Counted from the stretch's first letter, positions 1 through 9,654 are shown. The stretch is 64,000 nucleotides of DNA from Flavobacterium sp. (GCF_027531705.1 NZ_JAPZSP010000017.1:24173-88172), one strand, 5' to 3'. Notes: generated from the letters alone by a model not told the origin. Numbers and translations: made by a program.

Positions 1-1
1 T

Positions 2-1201
2 TTACCTACTAAAATTATTTCTTATTCTTCTACAGAAAGTAATATATATTCCGTACCTGAATTATTATTGGAACATACTTATGCTTCAAATGAAACTAAA
101 AGGATTATTTTTGAAAACGCTGGCGAAAAATATTACAATTTCAATCCAACTACTGGCATTGTAACAATTTATAATAACGATCATACTTTTTGGAAAAACA
201 TAACTTTGACAAAACCTGATGATTATATTTTTTCAGGAATTTCTTTTTTGTCTGAAAATCAGATTAATGATGACAATTTATTAGAAATAGGATATGGTTA
301 TTACGGTATTGGAGAAAATCAAATTTATCAATCTAAGATTATTAACGAAGAAGGTATAACACTATTATCACTTGATAATGTTCGTTATATCGACATTAGT
401 GATATTGATGGTTTAGCTAAAAAACTAATTGCATACACTACCACAAATTTATCTCAAATATATAGCTGCCCAAGTTTAGTTTTAGAACATACTTATGATG
501 GAAGCATTGAAAGAGTTAAACTTGAAATTTCAGGTGAAAAATATTATGACAATAAAATATATAGTATTAATTCAAATGTTCCTGTTGTGGCTGAAACAAT
601 AATTTACAACAGTAATCATACTCTATGGAAAACAATTACTACACCAATACAATTTTCTGAATTTGGTTCGATTATTAGTGTTCACGCATCAGAAACAAAA
701 TTCAATTCTGATAATCTAGTTGAATTAGCCTATTCGTGCTATTCTAATACTTTAGATGGCGGTCATTATGAGTCAAACATAATTAATGAAAACGGTACAG
801 TTTTATTAAATATTCCTGGCGCTTCTAGTATTTTTTTAAGCGAAATACCGAACTTATCGAAAAAGTTGATAACAAATATATATTATAACATAAGTTTTGA
901 CAATATACAATATAGTTCAAAAATTTATGGCTTTGATGGACCAACAGTTGGTGTAGAGGATTTCAATTTAATGCAAATAACTATTTCGCCAAATCCAGCA
1001 TCTTCTTACTTAGAATTTAAAGCTGAAAACTCTATTATAAAAAAAGTAGTAGTATACGATTTACAAGGTAAAATAATTCAGAAATTTGAAAATGATAACA
1101 TAAAGAAAATTGACATTCAAAAATTTGATGCAGGTTTATATATTGCTAGACTTACAGATGAAAACAATAAATCTTATACATACAAATTCATAAAAAACTA
1201 A
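2..1201 (+). CDS. Secreted protein with type IX secretion C-terminal sorting domain (5' end outside window)
   Basis: The reading frame is open from base 2 with no start codon in a sensible place, so the gene begins to the left of the window; a TTG at 68 is only an internal leucine codon. The visible part has two related repeats, each opening with LEHTY and carrying an EKYY motif and an NDHTFWK/NSNHTLWK motif about 45 residues later, so it is a repetitive beta-rich exoprotein. The last ~75 residues (from ITISPNPAS through GLYIARL to YKFIKN) are a classic Por/T9SS type A sorting domain, which directs export across the outer membrane and is cleaved. The function of the repeats is not recognised. 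It ends 9 bases from the convergent DUF389 gene. Confidence 0.85.
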   Translation, partial: LPTKIISYSSTESNIYSVPELLLEHTYASNETKRIIFENAGEKYYNFNPTTGIVTIYNNDHTFWKNITLTKPDDYIFSGISFLSENQINDDNLLEIGYGYYGIGENQIYQSKIINEEGITLLSLDNVRYIDISDIDGLAKKLIAYTTTNLSQIYSCPSLVLEHTYDGSIERVKLEISGEKYYDNKIYSINSNVPVVAETIIYNSNHTLWKTITTPIQFSEFGSIISVHASETKFNSDNLVELAYSCYSNTLDGGHYESNIINENGTVLLNIPGASSIFLSEIPNLSKKLITNIYYNISFDNIQYSSKIYGFDGPTVGVEDFNLMQITISPNPASSYLEFKAENSIIKKVVVYDLQGKIIQKFENDNIKKIDIQKFDAGLYIARLTDENNKSYTYKFIKN

Positions 1202-1210
1202 TTTTAAAAA

Positions 1211-2269
1211 TTATCTAGCTTTCATTTTATTGATTTCATTTTTCAATAATTCGATTTCTGAATTTAATTTATCAAATTCTTTAAAATTGGTTTTTCCTGC
1301 TTCGATGGTTTGATATATCTTTAATTTTGAATCTTTCAAATCATATTTTGGAAGTTGTTTTTGAATTGAGTATTGAAGCGAATCATCATATCTTTCAACA
1401 ATTACATCAACTTCAATTAATTTAGTTTTATTATTTATTTTGGTCTGAACAACATGGTATTTTGAATCAATTTCATTAGTTACAAATTGATTTGCTTTAG
1501 ATGTAAAAATATTGGTCACTGCAAAATTATAGGCTAAATATACCGCAGGAATTATAGCAAGAAATATCAAAATCCCAAACCAACTATTTACATTTTTTAC
1601 ATTTTCCTTAGAATGTGGACTGAATTTCAAATATTTGACAATAATATAACTTCCAACACAGATAAAAAGTGCGTTGATAAAATAAGTGTAAAGTCCACCA
1701 ACAAAGTATTGCCATTGCAATGTAGCCAATCCAAAACTTGCTGTACATAATGGCGGTATACACGAAGTAGCAACAGCAACTCCAATTAAAACTTGCGTTC
1801 CGTTATGACGAGAAATGGCTATAAAACCAGCCATTCCGCCAATAAAAGCTAGTAAAACATCAAAAATAGTTGGATTTGAAAACGACAATAATTCATCTGT
1901 TGCAATGGCATAAGGCGTAATTAAGTAATAAATTGTTGCCACCAAAAGACTTATCAAAACAATTCTAATTGCATTTTGAATACTAACTTTCAACAAGTCT
2001 ATATCAGAAACTCCTAATGAAAAACCTATTCCGAAAATTGGTCCCATAAGCGGCGAAATTATCATTGCACCAATGACAGCAGCTTTCGAATTAATATTTA
2101 AACCAATGCAAGAGATGAATATCGCAAAAGCAAGAAGCCAAAGGTTTTTTCCTTTAAAAACAACACCTTCTCTTACTTCTCTATCGGTTTCTAGTTCATC
2201 TTCCTGACTTCCTTTTAGATCAAAAAGGGAACGAAAATAACGTTTTATGATTTGAATTTTTGTACTCAT
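1211..2269 (-). CDS. DUF389 family integral membrane protein
   Basis: A 352-residue protein with about six hydrophobic segments between residues ~40 and ~250. The conserved stretch GAMIISPLMGPI and the later GGMAGFIAISR and ATSCIPPL motifs are typical of the DUF389 (TIGR00341-like) family of inner-membrane proteins. No biochemical role is established for the family. The N-terminus is short and charged, and the C-terminal ~100 residues are soluble and end in a coiled-coil-like helix (EIELLKNEINKMKAR). It lies downstream of the potassium block but is separated from it by a hypothetical gene and a porin remnant, so a functional link is only a guess. Confidence 0.8.
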   Translation of the reverse strand: MSTKIQIIKRYFRSLFDLKGSQEDELETDREVREGVVFKGKNLWLLAFAIFISCIGLNINSKAAVIGAMIISPLMGPIFGIGFSLGVSDIDLLKVSIQNAIRIVLISLLVATIYYLITPYAIATDELLSFSNPTIFDVLLAFIGGMAGFIAISRHNGTQVLIGVAVATSCIPPLCTASFGLATLQWQYFVGGLYTYFINALFICVGSYIIVKYLKFSPHSKENVKNVNSWFGILIFLAIIPAVYLAYNFAVTNIFTSKANQFVTNEIDSKYHVVQTKINNKTKLIEVDVIVERYDDSLQYSIQKQLPKYDLKDSKLKIYQTIEAGKTNFKEFDKLNSEIELLKNEINKMKAR

Positions 2270-2301
2270 TTTTCTTTTTAGAATGAAACGCTAATTTAGA
2301 A

Positions 2302-2343
2302 TTAAAACTCAAAATTCAAGCTAGTTGTAAAAAAGAAATTTGA
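2302..2343 (-). pseudogene. Remnant of a porin C-terminus (copy of the end of the gene at 2949-4007)
   Basis: Read on the minus strand, this stretch encodes SNFFFTTSLNFEF followed by TAA. The intact porin at 2949-4007 ends SNFFLTTSLSFEF followed by TAA, so 11 of 13 residues and most bases agree. Upstream of these ~14 codons the similarity stops and there is no open gene. The intact copy and this remnant flank the 107-aa hypothetical gene. It is best read as the displaced tail of an older porin allele or of a duplicated porin. Confidence 0.75.
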
Positions 2344-2510
2344 AAAATAGAAGATTATTATTAGACAACAGTTTTTATTAACTATGTATTACTAGTGTTA
2401 CTAAAATTTTTGATAGTGTATTAATGTAGTCTCAAAGAGAAAAGAAATAGATTTTAAACACTTAGCACTTATATTTTGGTTGTGTCAATTGTTAATTTTC
2501 TTATTTGGAA

Positions 2511-2834
2511 TTATTTAGAATTTTCTGAACTAGAATTAGGATAGCGATGTGCCGTAATATCAGAATTTAAATCTTGGTTTTCAACCATTTTTTTTCCAAT
2601 TTCTTCTAATGCCAAACTTGGCTTAGTACTCAATCTTTTATCAGCAGTAGCCTGAACTACATTGTTGATATGGTCAATATTTCTGACTCTTTCAACAATT
2701 TTTTTAACTCCGTTTTTATCTACTTCCATTTCTGAATTCATAGCTGAAGCTGTGTTTTCATCATTTACAGGAATCAAATCAGTACTAATTTGTTTGTTAT
2801 TGATTTTTTGGGAACCTAAATCTTGATTTTCCAT
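2511..2834 (-). CDS. Small hydrophilic protein of unknown function
   Basis: A 107-residue, highly polar protein without signal peptide or membrane segment; I do not recognise a family. It is rich in Asn, Asp, Glu, Lys and Ser, and the middle (KKIVERVRNIDHINNVVQATADKRL) could form an amphipathic helix. It sits between the intact porin (2949-4007) and the porin tail remnant (2302-2343), which suggests it arrived there as an insertion. No terminator or obvious promoter decides whether it is transcribed with the porin 114 bases upstream. It might be a stress-type disordered protein, but nothing in the sequence proves it. Confidence 0.55.
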   Translation of the reverse strand: MENQDLGSQKINNKQISTDLIPVNDENTASAMNSEMEVDKNGVKKIVERVRNIDHINNVVQATADKRLSTKPSLALEEIGKKMVENQDLNSDITAHRYPNSSSENSK

Positions 2835-2948
2835 AATTTTTTTATTTAAAAGATTACGGTAAAACTAAATTCAAATCTTCAAAAAAAATTATACAATTTT
2901 GAATTATTGTTTCAGAATTACGAGATTTAGCTCCTGAAAATTAATAAC

Positions 2949-4007
2949 TTAAAACTCAAAACTCAAACTAGTTGTCAAAAAGAAATTGGAATTAACTACA
3001 TCAGAACCTTTTGCAAACACTTCTTTCTTACTATCAAAGTAACGTGCTTCAGTTCTTAATTTTACTTTTGAATTAGGTATATAATCGAAGTTTAATGAAA
3101 ATCCAAGTGTTTTAAACTCATCATTTGTGGCAATAATTACATTCTTTTCATCTTGGTAATATTCGGTTCTAAAAGCCGTTTGCCATTTTGGGTTTATTAC
3201 ATATTGTGCAATGAAAACTGGACTTAACCAAGATTCTGATGTACTATTTTTTGAACTCAAATCTTGCAAACCATAATCAAAACCTGCAATAGTACGCCAT
3301 TTATCATTCCATTTTTTATCAAAATATAAGTTACTGAAATAACGCATTGAATAATCAATTCCGTTGAATTCTTTTCCAACAAAAGTGCTCCAATTTAAAG
3401 TGGAATTTACTGATGATTTATAAACAATTTGAGTTCCAAATGAAGGCGCAACATCTTTTTGAGGTTTGTTGATTCGTTGCCAACCATTAGTCAATAATGC
3501 AGCAAAATTCCATTTGTCTGATGGTTTGTAATTGTACTTTACACCTGTCATAAAATAAGGCGAATTTTCAGCTAAAATTGAACGTGTTAAGGTTAAATTA
3601 GTCGCAGTTGTTGAAGATTCAAATCCTAAATAACTTGGTAAAATTCCAACTTCTATAGATTGTTTTTTTGATCTATCAAGATACAAACCAACATAGGCTT
3701 CGTTTAGATATTTTATCTTTTCATTAGCATAATTATCATCAACATAAGTTCCTGATTGTAATGACAATACAGCATAAGCATTTTCATATTCTACTTTTGC
3801 ACGTAGTAATCCAATATTGATATTAAACTCATTATGACGATTGTAATTGTACATAAATGGCAATTTTGAATCAGTTGTTGGTTGATTAAAATCATAGGAA
3901 TAGTATGTTTCAACAAATCCTGAAAAAGTGGTTTTTAGTTCGCTTTTTTCTTGAGAAAATACTTGACTAAAAATAAGTAGCGCTAAAATTGTAAATGTGT
4001 TTTTCAT
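2949..4007 (-). CDS. Outer-membrane beta-barrel porin (OmpL/BBP2-like), partner of Kup
   Basis: A 352-residue protein with a clear signal peptide (cut near SQVFSQ-EK) followed by alternating amphipathic beta-strands and a C-terminal strand ending in phenylalanine (SLSFEF), the usual barrel-assembly signal. The start FSGFVETYYSYDFNQP and the strand pattern fit the putative porin family often called beta-barrel porin-2. It begins 12 bases after the kup stop codon, so the two form an operon, and the porin probably passes ions to the periplasm for Kup. Porins of this type are also found next to kdp operons in Bacteroidota (recollection). A 13-residue copy of its end lies at 2302-2343. Confidence 0.8.
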   Translation of the reverse strand: MKNTFTILALLIFSQVFSQEKSELKTTFSGFVETYYSYDFNQPTTDSKLPFMYNYNRHNEFNINIGLLRAKVEYENAYAVLSLQSGTYVDDNYANEKIKYLNEAYVGLYLDRSKKQSIEVGILPSYLGFESSTTATNLTLTRSILAENSPYFMTGVKYNYKPSDKWNFAALLTNGWQRINKPQKDVAPSFGTQIVYKSSVNSTLNWSTFVGKEFNGIDYSMRYFSNLYFDKKWNDKWRTIAGFDYGLQDLSSKNSTSESWLSPVFIAQYVINPKWQTAFRTEYYQDEKNVIIATNDEFKTLGFSLNFDYIPNSKVKLRTEARYFDSKKEVFAKGSDVVNSNFFLTTSLSFEF

Positions 4008-4019
4008 AGTGCAATAATA

Positions 4020-5957
4020 TTAATTTTTTCTGTTTAATTCTAGTTTTGTTGTTGGAGAATAAACCATTGGATATTCTTCAATTGCTACATCACTTTTGTC
4101 TAGTCCAAATGCTTTTTCGTCTGAAAGTGATAGCTTTTTAAGCCAGAAATAAGATGTTAAAAGCCAACCTTCTTTCAAAGCAAATTCGTTTTCAACAGAA
4201 ATAAATTTCTCTATAATAACAAATTTAAAATCGGGTTCATTGTTATATTTAGTAGAACCATCAGGTCGAATATGCAAGTTCAACTCTTTTCGACTCACTA
4301 AATCTTGAACGATTTTCTTGAAATATAATTCTACTTTTGGTTGAATTCTGAAGCCAACGTTCAAAACTACTTTTATGACTTTATCATTTAACAATTCAAC
4401 AACTTCATAATTTAATGTAAATGGCTCATTGGTTCTATTGATATGTAAAAACCAATATACATCAGCTCTCTTTGGCTTTTTTGCGAAAATAGATTTGATG
4501 ATTTTCTCTTCAATTTCATAAATTTTATCTGCTTTTGATAAATAAATTAAATGAGTTGCATACTTCGGAATAGCATCGTCTTCACTCAATTCGTTTAACA
4601 AAGTAGTTTGTTCTTTTAGGTTGGTGAATTTCAAAAATCTATTGTTAATTTTTCTCGAATAATACCAAACATACATTACCATAAAAATGAATAGTTCGAA
4701 GAATAAAAACATCCATCTTTCTTTTATTTTAACCACATTGGCAATAAAAAACGACACTTCAATTATTGAGAAAATTACAAGAACAATTACCACCCAAGTC
4801 GTTTTCACTTTTTTGATGAAAATTAAATAATAAGATAATAAAACCGTAGTCATTAGCATAGCAACCGTTATAGAAAATCCGTAAGCAGCTTCCATATTGG
4901 ATGAATTCTTGAAATATAAAATCATCAATACACAACCTATCCATAAAATAGTATTTACTGATGGAATGTAAATTTGACCTTTTAAATTGGTTGGATTTTT
5001 CAAGGCTACTCTTGGCCAAAAGTTTAATGATATTGCTTCATTAATCAATGTAAATGAACCACTTATTAATGCTTGAGAAGCAATAATTGTAGCCATTGTA
5101 GCGATAATAATTCCGATGATTAAAAACCATTGTGGCATAATAGCATAAAACGGATTTTGACCATTTAAAAATTCATTTCCTTGACTCATCAGCCATGCAC
5201 CTTGACCTAAATAATTAAAAACCAAGGCGATTTTTACAAATATCCAAGTGATTCTAATATTAGTTTTTCCACAATGTCCTAAATCAGAATATAAGGCTTC
5301 AGCACCAGTTGTACATAAAAAAACGGCACCCAAAAGCCAAAACCCTTTTGGATATTGTGTCAGTAATTCATAACCATACATAGGATTTAATGCTTTCAAT
5401 ATTTCAATATGCTGAACAATTTGAGAAACTCCTAAAACCAACAACATCGTAAACCAAGCCACCATTATTGGTCCAAAAACGCTACCTACTTTTTGTGTTC
5501 CAAAGCGTTGAAACAGAAAAATTCCTGATAATATGGCAATTACAATTGGAATCGTTGGCAAATTAGGTACAATAGCTTCCAAACCTTCAACAGCTGACGC
5601 TACAGAAATTGGCGGCGTAATAATTCCATCTGCCAAAAGACATGTTGCGCCAAGAATAGTTGGAATTACTAATTTTCCCTTTCCGAATCGTTTTACCAAA
5701 GCATAGAGTGAAAAAACACCGCCTTCGCCATGATTATCGGCAGAAAGTGTGAGAAAAATATATTTGAATGTAGTTTGAAAAGTTAATGTCCAAAACACAC
5801 ATGAAATAGCGCCATAAACTAACAATTCATTTATCGGTCGGTCACCAATTATCGCTTTCATTACATACAAAGGTGATGTTCCAATATCACCATAAATTAT
5901 TCCTAATGCTACCAATAATGTAGCCGCTGTTACTTTTTGTTTTACGGATATATTCAT
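4020..5957 (-). CDS. kup: Kup/HAK-family potassium uptake protein
   Basis: A 645-residue inner-membrane transporter that takes up K+ by proton symport. The family signature near the N-terminus (YGDIGTSPLYVMKAI, residues ~22-36) is intact, followed by about twelve hydrophobic segments up to residue ~430 and a soluble C-terminal domain of ~200 residues, the normal Kup layout and length. The start codon is followed by MNISVKQK. It is transcribed with the porin just downstream and lies 101 bases downstream of a KdpE-like regulator gene on the same strand. That placement suggests Kup, not a Kdp ATPase, is the target of the adjacent KdpDE-like pair. Confidence 0.95.
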   Translation of the reverse strand: MNISVKQKVTAATLLVALGIIYGDIGTSPLYVMKAIIGDRPINELLVYGAISCVFWTLTFQTTFKYIFLTLSADNHGEGGVFSLYALVKRFGKGKLVIPTILGATCLLADGIITPPISVASAVEGLEAIVPNLPTIPIVIAILSGIFLFQRFGTQKVGSVFGPIMVAWFTMLLVLGVSQIVQHIEILKALNPMYGYELLTQYPKGFWLLGAVFLCTTGAEALYSDLGHCGKTNIRITWIFVKIALVFNYLGQGAWLMSQGNEFLNGQNPFYAIMPQWFLIIGIIIATMATIIASQALISGSFTLINEAISLNFWPRVALKNPTNLKGQIYIPSVNTILWIGCVLMILYFKNSSNMEAAYGFSITVAMLMTTVLLSYYLIFIKKVKTTWVVIVLVIFSIIEVSFFIANVVKIKERWMFLFFELFIFMVMYVWYYSRKINNRFLKFTNLKEQTTLLNELSEDDAIPKYATHLIYLSKADKIYEIEEKIIKSIFAKKPKRADVYWFLHINRTNEPFTLNYEVVELLNDKVIKVVLNVGFRIQPKVELYFKKIVQDLVSRKELNLHIRPDGSTKYNNEPDFKFVIIEKFISVENEFALKEGWLLTSYFWLKKLSLSDEKAFGLDKSDVAIEEYPMVYSPTTKLELNRKN

Positions 5958-6058
5958 TTTATTTAGTTTAAATTATTTTTAAATAGGACAAAAGATTCCC
6001 TGATTGTTATGTTTTCACATACAATTCATGGTATTATTAATAAATTTTTAGATTTTAA

Positions 6059-6745
6059 TTAACTGGTATTGAACCTATAACCTACTCCAGATTCGGTTAT
6101 GATATATTTTGGACGGTTGGGATCTTCTTCGATTTTTTTTCGCAATTGAGCCACAAAAACTCTTAAATATTGAGTTTGTTCAGAATAACTTTGTCCCCAA
6201 ATTTCTTTTAGTATATATTGATGTGTTAAAACACGTCCGTCGTTTTTGAATAATAAAATTAGAAGAGCATATTCTGTTGCGGTCAGTTTTAAAATTTCAT
6301 TGTTTACTTTCACAATTCGTGAAGATAAATCAATAGAAACATTTCCGAATGAAGTGATTGGCTCAACATTTTGTATAGTATTTTTGCGTAAAGCAGTTCT
6401 CATTCTAGCTAATAATTCTTGTGTTCTGAAAGGTTTTGTTAAGTAATCATTAGCACCATTATCTAAAGCTCTTACAATTTCTTCTTCGGCGCTTTTTACA
6501 GTTAAAATGATTATTGGATTTTGAAACCATTCGCGCAATTTTACTAAAACCTCTTGTCCGTCTTCATCGGGTAAACCCAAATCTAACAAAATCAAGTCAG
6601 GTTGGTGACTTGCTGCCATGGTAATGCCTTCTTTTCCGTTTTCAGCAAAATTTACTCTATAGTTGTTAGCTTCCAAAGAAATTTCTAATAATTTTCTTAT
6701 TTGAATTTCATCATCAATTACCAATATGGAATATCCGTTATTCAT
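6059..6745 (-). CDS. kdpE: KdpE-like response regulator (OmpR/PhoB class)
   Basis: A 228-residue two-component regulator. The receiver domain (residues ~5-118) has the acidic pair DDE at 11-13, the phosphorylation site D55 in LILLDLGLPD, and the conserved lysine in DYLTKPF. The C-terminal winged-helix domain (~130-225) has the OmpR-type pattern LTATEYALL, RVLTHQYILKEIWG and YIITESGVGYRF, closest to KdpE. Its start overlaps the end of the kinase gene by 8 bases, so the two are translationally coupled. No kdpFABC genes are in the window; the gene immediately downstream is kup. Confidence 0.85.
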   Translation of the reverse strand: MNNGYSILVIDDEIQIRKLLEISLEANNYRVNFAENGKEGITMAASHQPDLILLDLGLPDEDGQEVLVKLREWFQNPIIILTVKSAEEEIVRALDNGANDYLTKPFRTQELLARMRTALRKNTIQNVEPITSFGNVSIDLSSRIVKVNNEILKLTATEYALLILLFKNDGRVLTHQYILKEIWGQSYSEQTQYLRVFVAQLRKKIEEDPNRPKYIITESGVGYRFNTS

Positions 6746-7847
6746 TTTTTAAAGAATTAATTGGCAAACAATCTACCGAAAAACTCAACTCAAAAGTTGC
6801 GCCGCCGTTTTCATTATTTCTTAAATTTATTGTTCCGTTTTGAGCCTCAACAAATCCTTTTACAATTGACAAACCTAAACCTGTTCCGCCTGTTTTAGAG
6901 TTTTTAAATCTGTAAAACTTATCGAAAGCTCTGTCAATTTCATCAGAAGGAAAACCATAACCATCATCTGAAATTGTAATTATACATTTTTTTATCAAAT
7001 CAATATGACTATCAAAATCTACATCAACATCATATTTAACTTGAATTTCAATTGTTGCTCCTTTTGGAGTGTGTTGCGAACAATTGTAAACTAAATTGTA
7101 AACAATTTGTTCCATCAAGCCATAATCAAGTTTGAAAAGCGGCAAATTTTCATCGATTAAATAGTTTATTTTGTGATCACTTGTTTCTTCTAAAAGTCGA
7201 TTGCAAACATTATAAATAATCTCTTTTACATCGCACCAATCCAATTTTGGCTGGATATAACCCGATTCCAATCGAGACATATTCAGTAAATTTTCAACTT
7301 GATAGTTCAATTTCATGGATGCCTTTTCAATTTCATTATGCAATTTTTGTTGCGTTTCAGAAGATAAATTTACGTCTTTTTGTTGCAATGTATCTATCGA
7401 ACCAAGAATGGCAGCAATTGGCGTTCTTAACTCGTGAGAAAGTGAATCAAGCAAAGTATTATATAATTTTAATGTACTTGCACGAGTTTCTTTAATATGA
7501 ATTGCCTTTTGCATAATTCTAAATTTGTTGGTCAAAACCGCATTAATTAAAGCAATTATAAAAAACATGATTAGCAAAAAAGCATCTTCAGCACTATCAA
7601 TGTGTAAAGTGTAGTATGGATTTATAAATAAATAATCCAATGCTAAAGCACTTAAAATAGCAGCTAATAAAACAGGTTTGATTTCAAGAAAAATGGCAAG
7701 AATTGAAACTAGAACTAAAAGAAGGTAACCTACAATTCGATAATCAATTTTATCCCTTACAAATAAACATAATAAGGAAAAAATTCCAACCGATAAAAAA
7801 CTGATTAGATAAGGATTAACAGAACTCTTTTTAAATAACTTGTCCAT
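6738..7847 (-). CDS. Truncated KdpD-like sensor histidine kinase (DUF4118 type)
   Basis: A 369-residue kinase corresponding to the C-terminal half of KdpD. Four hydrophobic segments (residues ~12-105) match the DUF4118 membrane domain. HisKA follows with the phospho-acceptor H138 in SLSHELRTP, then an HATPase domain with N-box-like residues around residues ~230-245, DDGYGFP and GGTGLGLSIVKGF. The N-terminal KdpD ATP-binding and Usp-like domains (~400 residues in Escherichia coli KdpD) are absent, and the start codon is preceded by non-coding DNA, so it is a natural short form rather than a broken gene. It probably senses potassium or membrane/turgor state and phosphorylates the overlapping regulator. 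Confidence 0.85.
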   Translation of the reverse strand: MDKLFKKSSVNPYLISFLSVGIFSLLCLFVRDKIDYRIVGYLLLVLVSILAIFLEIKPVLLAAILSALALDYLFINPYYTLHIDSAEDAFLLIMFFIIALINAVLTNKFRIMQKAIHIKETRASTLKLYNTLLDSLSHELRTPIAAILGSIDTLQQKDVNLSSETQQKLHNEIEKASMKLNYQVENLLNMSRLESGYIQPKLDWCDVKEIIYNVCNRLLEETSDHKINYLIDENLPLFKLDYGLMEQIVYNLVYNCSQHTPKGATIEIQVKYDVDVDFDSHIDLIKKCIITISDDGYGFPSDEIDRAFDKFYRFKNSKTGGTGLGLSIVKGFVEAQNGTINLRNNENGGATFELSFSVDCLPINSLKNE

Positions 7848-7932
7848 TGTTATTAATTTTTGACAAAGTTACGGCGATAGTTATAAGTAAAAAATAGTAT
7901 TCTGAATAGAAAGTATAAAGATTTTATAAAGA

Positions 7933-8718
7933 TTACCAACCTTCATTCAAACCATTTTTTAAAGCATTCTGGTATTTTTCAATATCAAATCTATATAAAT
8001 CAGGAGCTTTATGTGCTCCACCTTTTCTACTTTCGTCCAATTTTTCAAGAATATCATAGCGAAGCATTTTTCTATAAAAATTTCCCCTATTTAGTTTCTT
8101 GTCCAAAATTATTTCATACAGTTTTTGAAGTTCGGGCATTGTAAATTTTTCAGGTAACAAGTTAAGACCAATTGGCTTGTGATTCAATTCTTTACGAAGT
8201 CTTACTAATGCTTTATCAAAAATATTTCTGTGATCCATCATGAGTTCAGGCAAAGCATCAATCGATTTCCATTCACAAGCATCAGATGTGTCATCAATAA
8301 TCAAATTAACTTTTGTATAATCAACCAAAGCGTAAAACCCAATTGAAACAAACCTTTGTTTATGCCATAAACTATCTGGTAAACCATCAAAAAAATATTC
8401 CGAACGATTTAAATCTCCAAAAACTCTAAACTGTTGCAAATAAATATTTTCTGCTCCAGTTCTATCCTTTAATATTCTATTTGCAGCTTCAATAAGATGC
8501 TCCTCTTTTTTTATATATCCACCAGGTAAAGCCCATAAAGCTGTTTCTTTCATTTTTACAAGTAAGACTTTTAGTGAACTTTTATCAAACCCAAATACAA
8601 CTGAATCTATTGATAGATTTGGAATATAGATTTCCCAAGCAATATCTGATTTTTCTTGTAATATTTTAACTAATTCCATAAGATAATATTGAGACAAAAT
8701 TACAAAATCTGATTTCAA
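7933..8718 (-). CDS. Nudix-domain transcriptional regulator (NrtR/AraR-like) with degenerate Nudix box
   Basis: A 261-residue protein with a Nudix-fold domain (residues ~25-160) followed by a winged-helix DNA-binding domain (~165-250, ending RKGGAHKAPDLYRFD). The Nudix box (residues 66-88) keeps the leading glycine and first glutamate but reads RILKDRTG where active enzymes have REUXEEXGU, so hydrolase activity is unlikely. This is the pattern of Nudix-related regulators such as NrtR (NAD) and AraR (arabinose), which use the fold to sense a ligand. It is divergent from panB across ~117 bases. A second possible start is MELVKIL at residue 14 (8679). The ligand is unknown. Confidence 0.8.
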   Translation of the reverse strand: MKSDFVILSQYYLMELVKILQEKSDIAWEIYIPNLSIDSVVFGFDKSSLKVLLVKMKETALWALPGGYIKKEEHLIEAANRILKDRTGAENIYLQQFRVFGDLNRSEYFFDGLPDSLWHKQRFVSIGFYALVDYTKVNLIIDDTSDACEWKSIDALPELMMDHRNIFDKALVRLRKELNHKPIGLNLLPEKFTMPELQKLYEIILDKKLNRGNFYRKMLRYDILEKLDESRKGGAHKAPDLYRFDIEKYQNALKNGLNEGW

Positions 8719-8835
8719 ATTAACGCTTTTATCAATATTAGAATATAAAATAGGTTATAAAATTTAGTTTACTAATCGATTTTACTACTTTTACACCTTT
8801 AAAAATTACTATTTTAAATCTAAAATATACTATTC

Positions 8836-9654
8836 ATGTCAGTAGCAAAAAAAGATTATAAAAGAATTACAACCAAATCATTAATTGAAATGAAAGCCAA
8901 TGGCGAAAAAATCTCAATGCTAACTGCTTATGATTTTACCATGGCAAAAATTGTTGATACTGCTGGTGTTGATGTAATTCTTGTTGGTGATTCGGCAAGT
9001 AATGTTATGGCTGGTCATGAAACAACTTTACCGATAACACTTGACCAAATGATTTATCACGCATCAGGTGTTGTTCGTGCTATAGAAAGAGCTTTGGTAG
9101 TGGTAGATTTGCCTTTTGGTAGCTACCAATCAGATTCAAAAGAAGCGTTACGTTCTTCTATCAGAATTATGAAAGAAAGCGGCGGACATGCAGTTAAATT
9201 GGAAGGTGGAAGTGAAATAAAAGATTCAATCAAAAAAATATTAAACGCCGGAATTCCTGTAATGGGACATTTAGGCTTAACTCCTCAATCTATATACAAA
9301 TTCGGAACTTATACGGTTCGTGCAAAAGAAGATGCTGAAGCAGAAAAACTTTTAGAGGATGCCAAATTACTAGAAAAATTAGGTTGCTTTGCTTTGGTAT
9401 TAGAAAAAATTCCTGCACATTTAGCCGAAGAAGTTGCCAAAAGTATTTCAATTCCTGTAATAGGAATAGGCGCTGGAGGCGGTGTTGACGGACAAGTATT
9501 AGTAATTCATGATATGCTAGGAATGAACAACGAATTTAGTCCACGATTTTTACGTCGCTATTTAGATTTATATGATCAAATGACCAAAGCAATCGGAAGT
9601 TATGTTGCAGATGTAAAAAGTCAAGATTTTCCTAATGCGAATGAACAATACTAG
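8836..9654 (+). CDS. panB: 3-methyl-2-oxobutanoate hydroxymethyltransferase
   Basis: A 272-residue enzyme that transfers a hydroxymethyl group from methylene-tetrahydrofolate to alpha-ketoisovalerate to make ketopantoate, the first step of pantothenate synthesis, in the cytoplasm. Clear PanB motifs are seen: [23 protein letters not shown] near the N-terminus, [29 protein letters not shown], and [15 protein letters not shown]. The length matches the usual ~265 residues. It is followed after 33 bases by an RluA-type gene, so the two may share a transcript. The divergent Nudix-type regulator could control it, but no operator was identified. Confidence 0.95.
   Translation: MSVAKKDYKRITTKSLIEMKANGEKISMLTAYDFTMAKIVDTAGVDVILVGDSASNVMAGHETTLPITLDQMIYHASGVVRAIERALVVVDLPFGSYQSDSKEALRSSIRIMKESGGHAVKLEGGSEIKDSIKKILNAGIPVMGHLGLTPQSIYKFGTYTVRAKEDAEAEKLLEDAKLLEKLGCFALVLEKIPAHLAEEVAKSISIPVIGIGAGGGVDGQVLVIHDMLGMNNEFSPRFLRRYLDLYDQMTKAIGSYVADVKSQDFPNANEQY

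Noticed and set aside
8783..8790. TACTTTTA as promoter of panB
   Set aside because: It differs from TAnnTTTG at the last base and no -33 element is evident; too weak to list as a feature.
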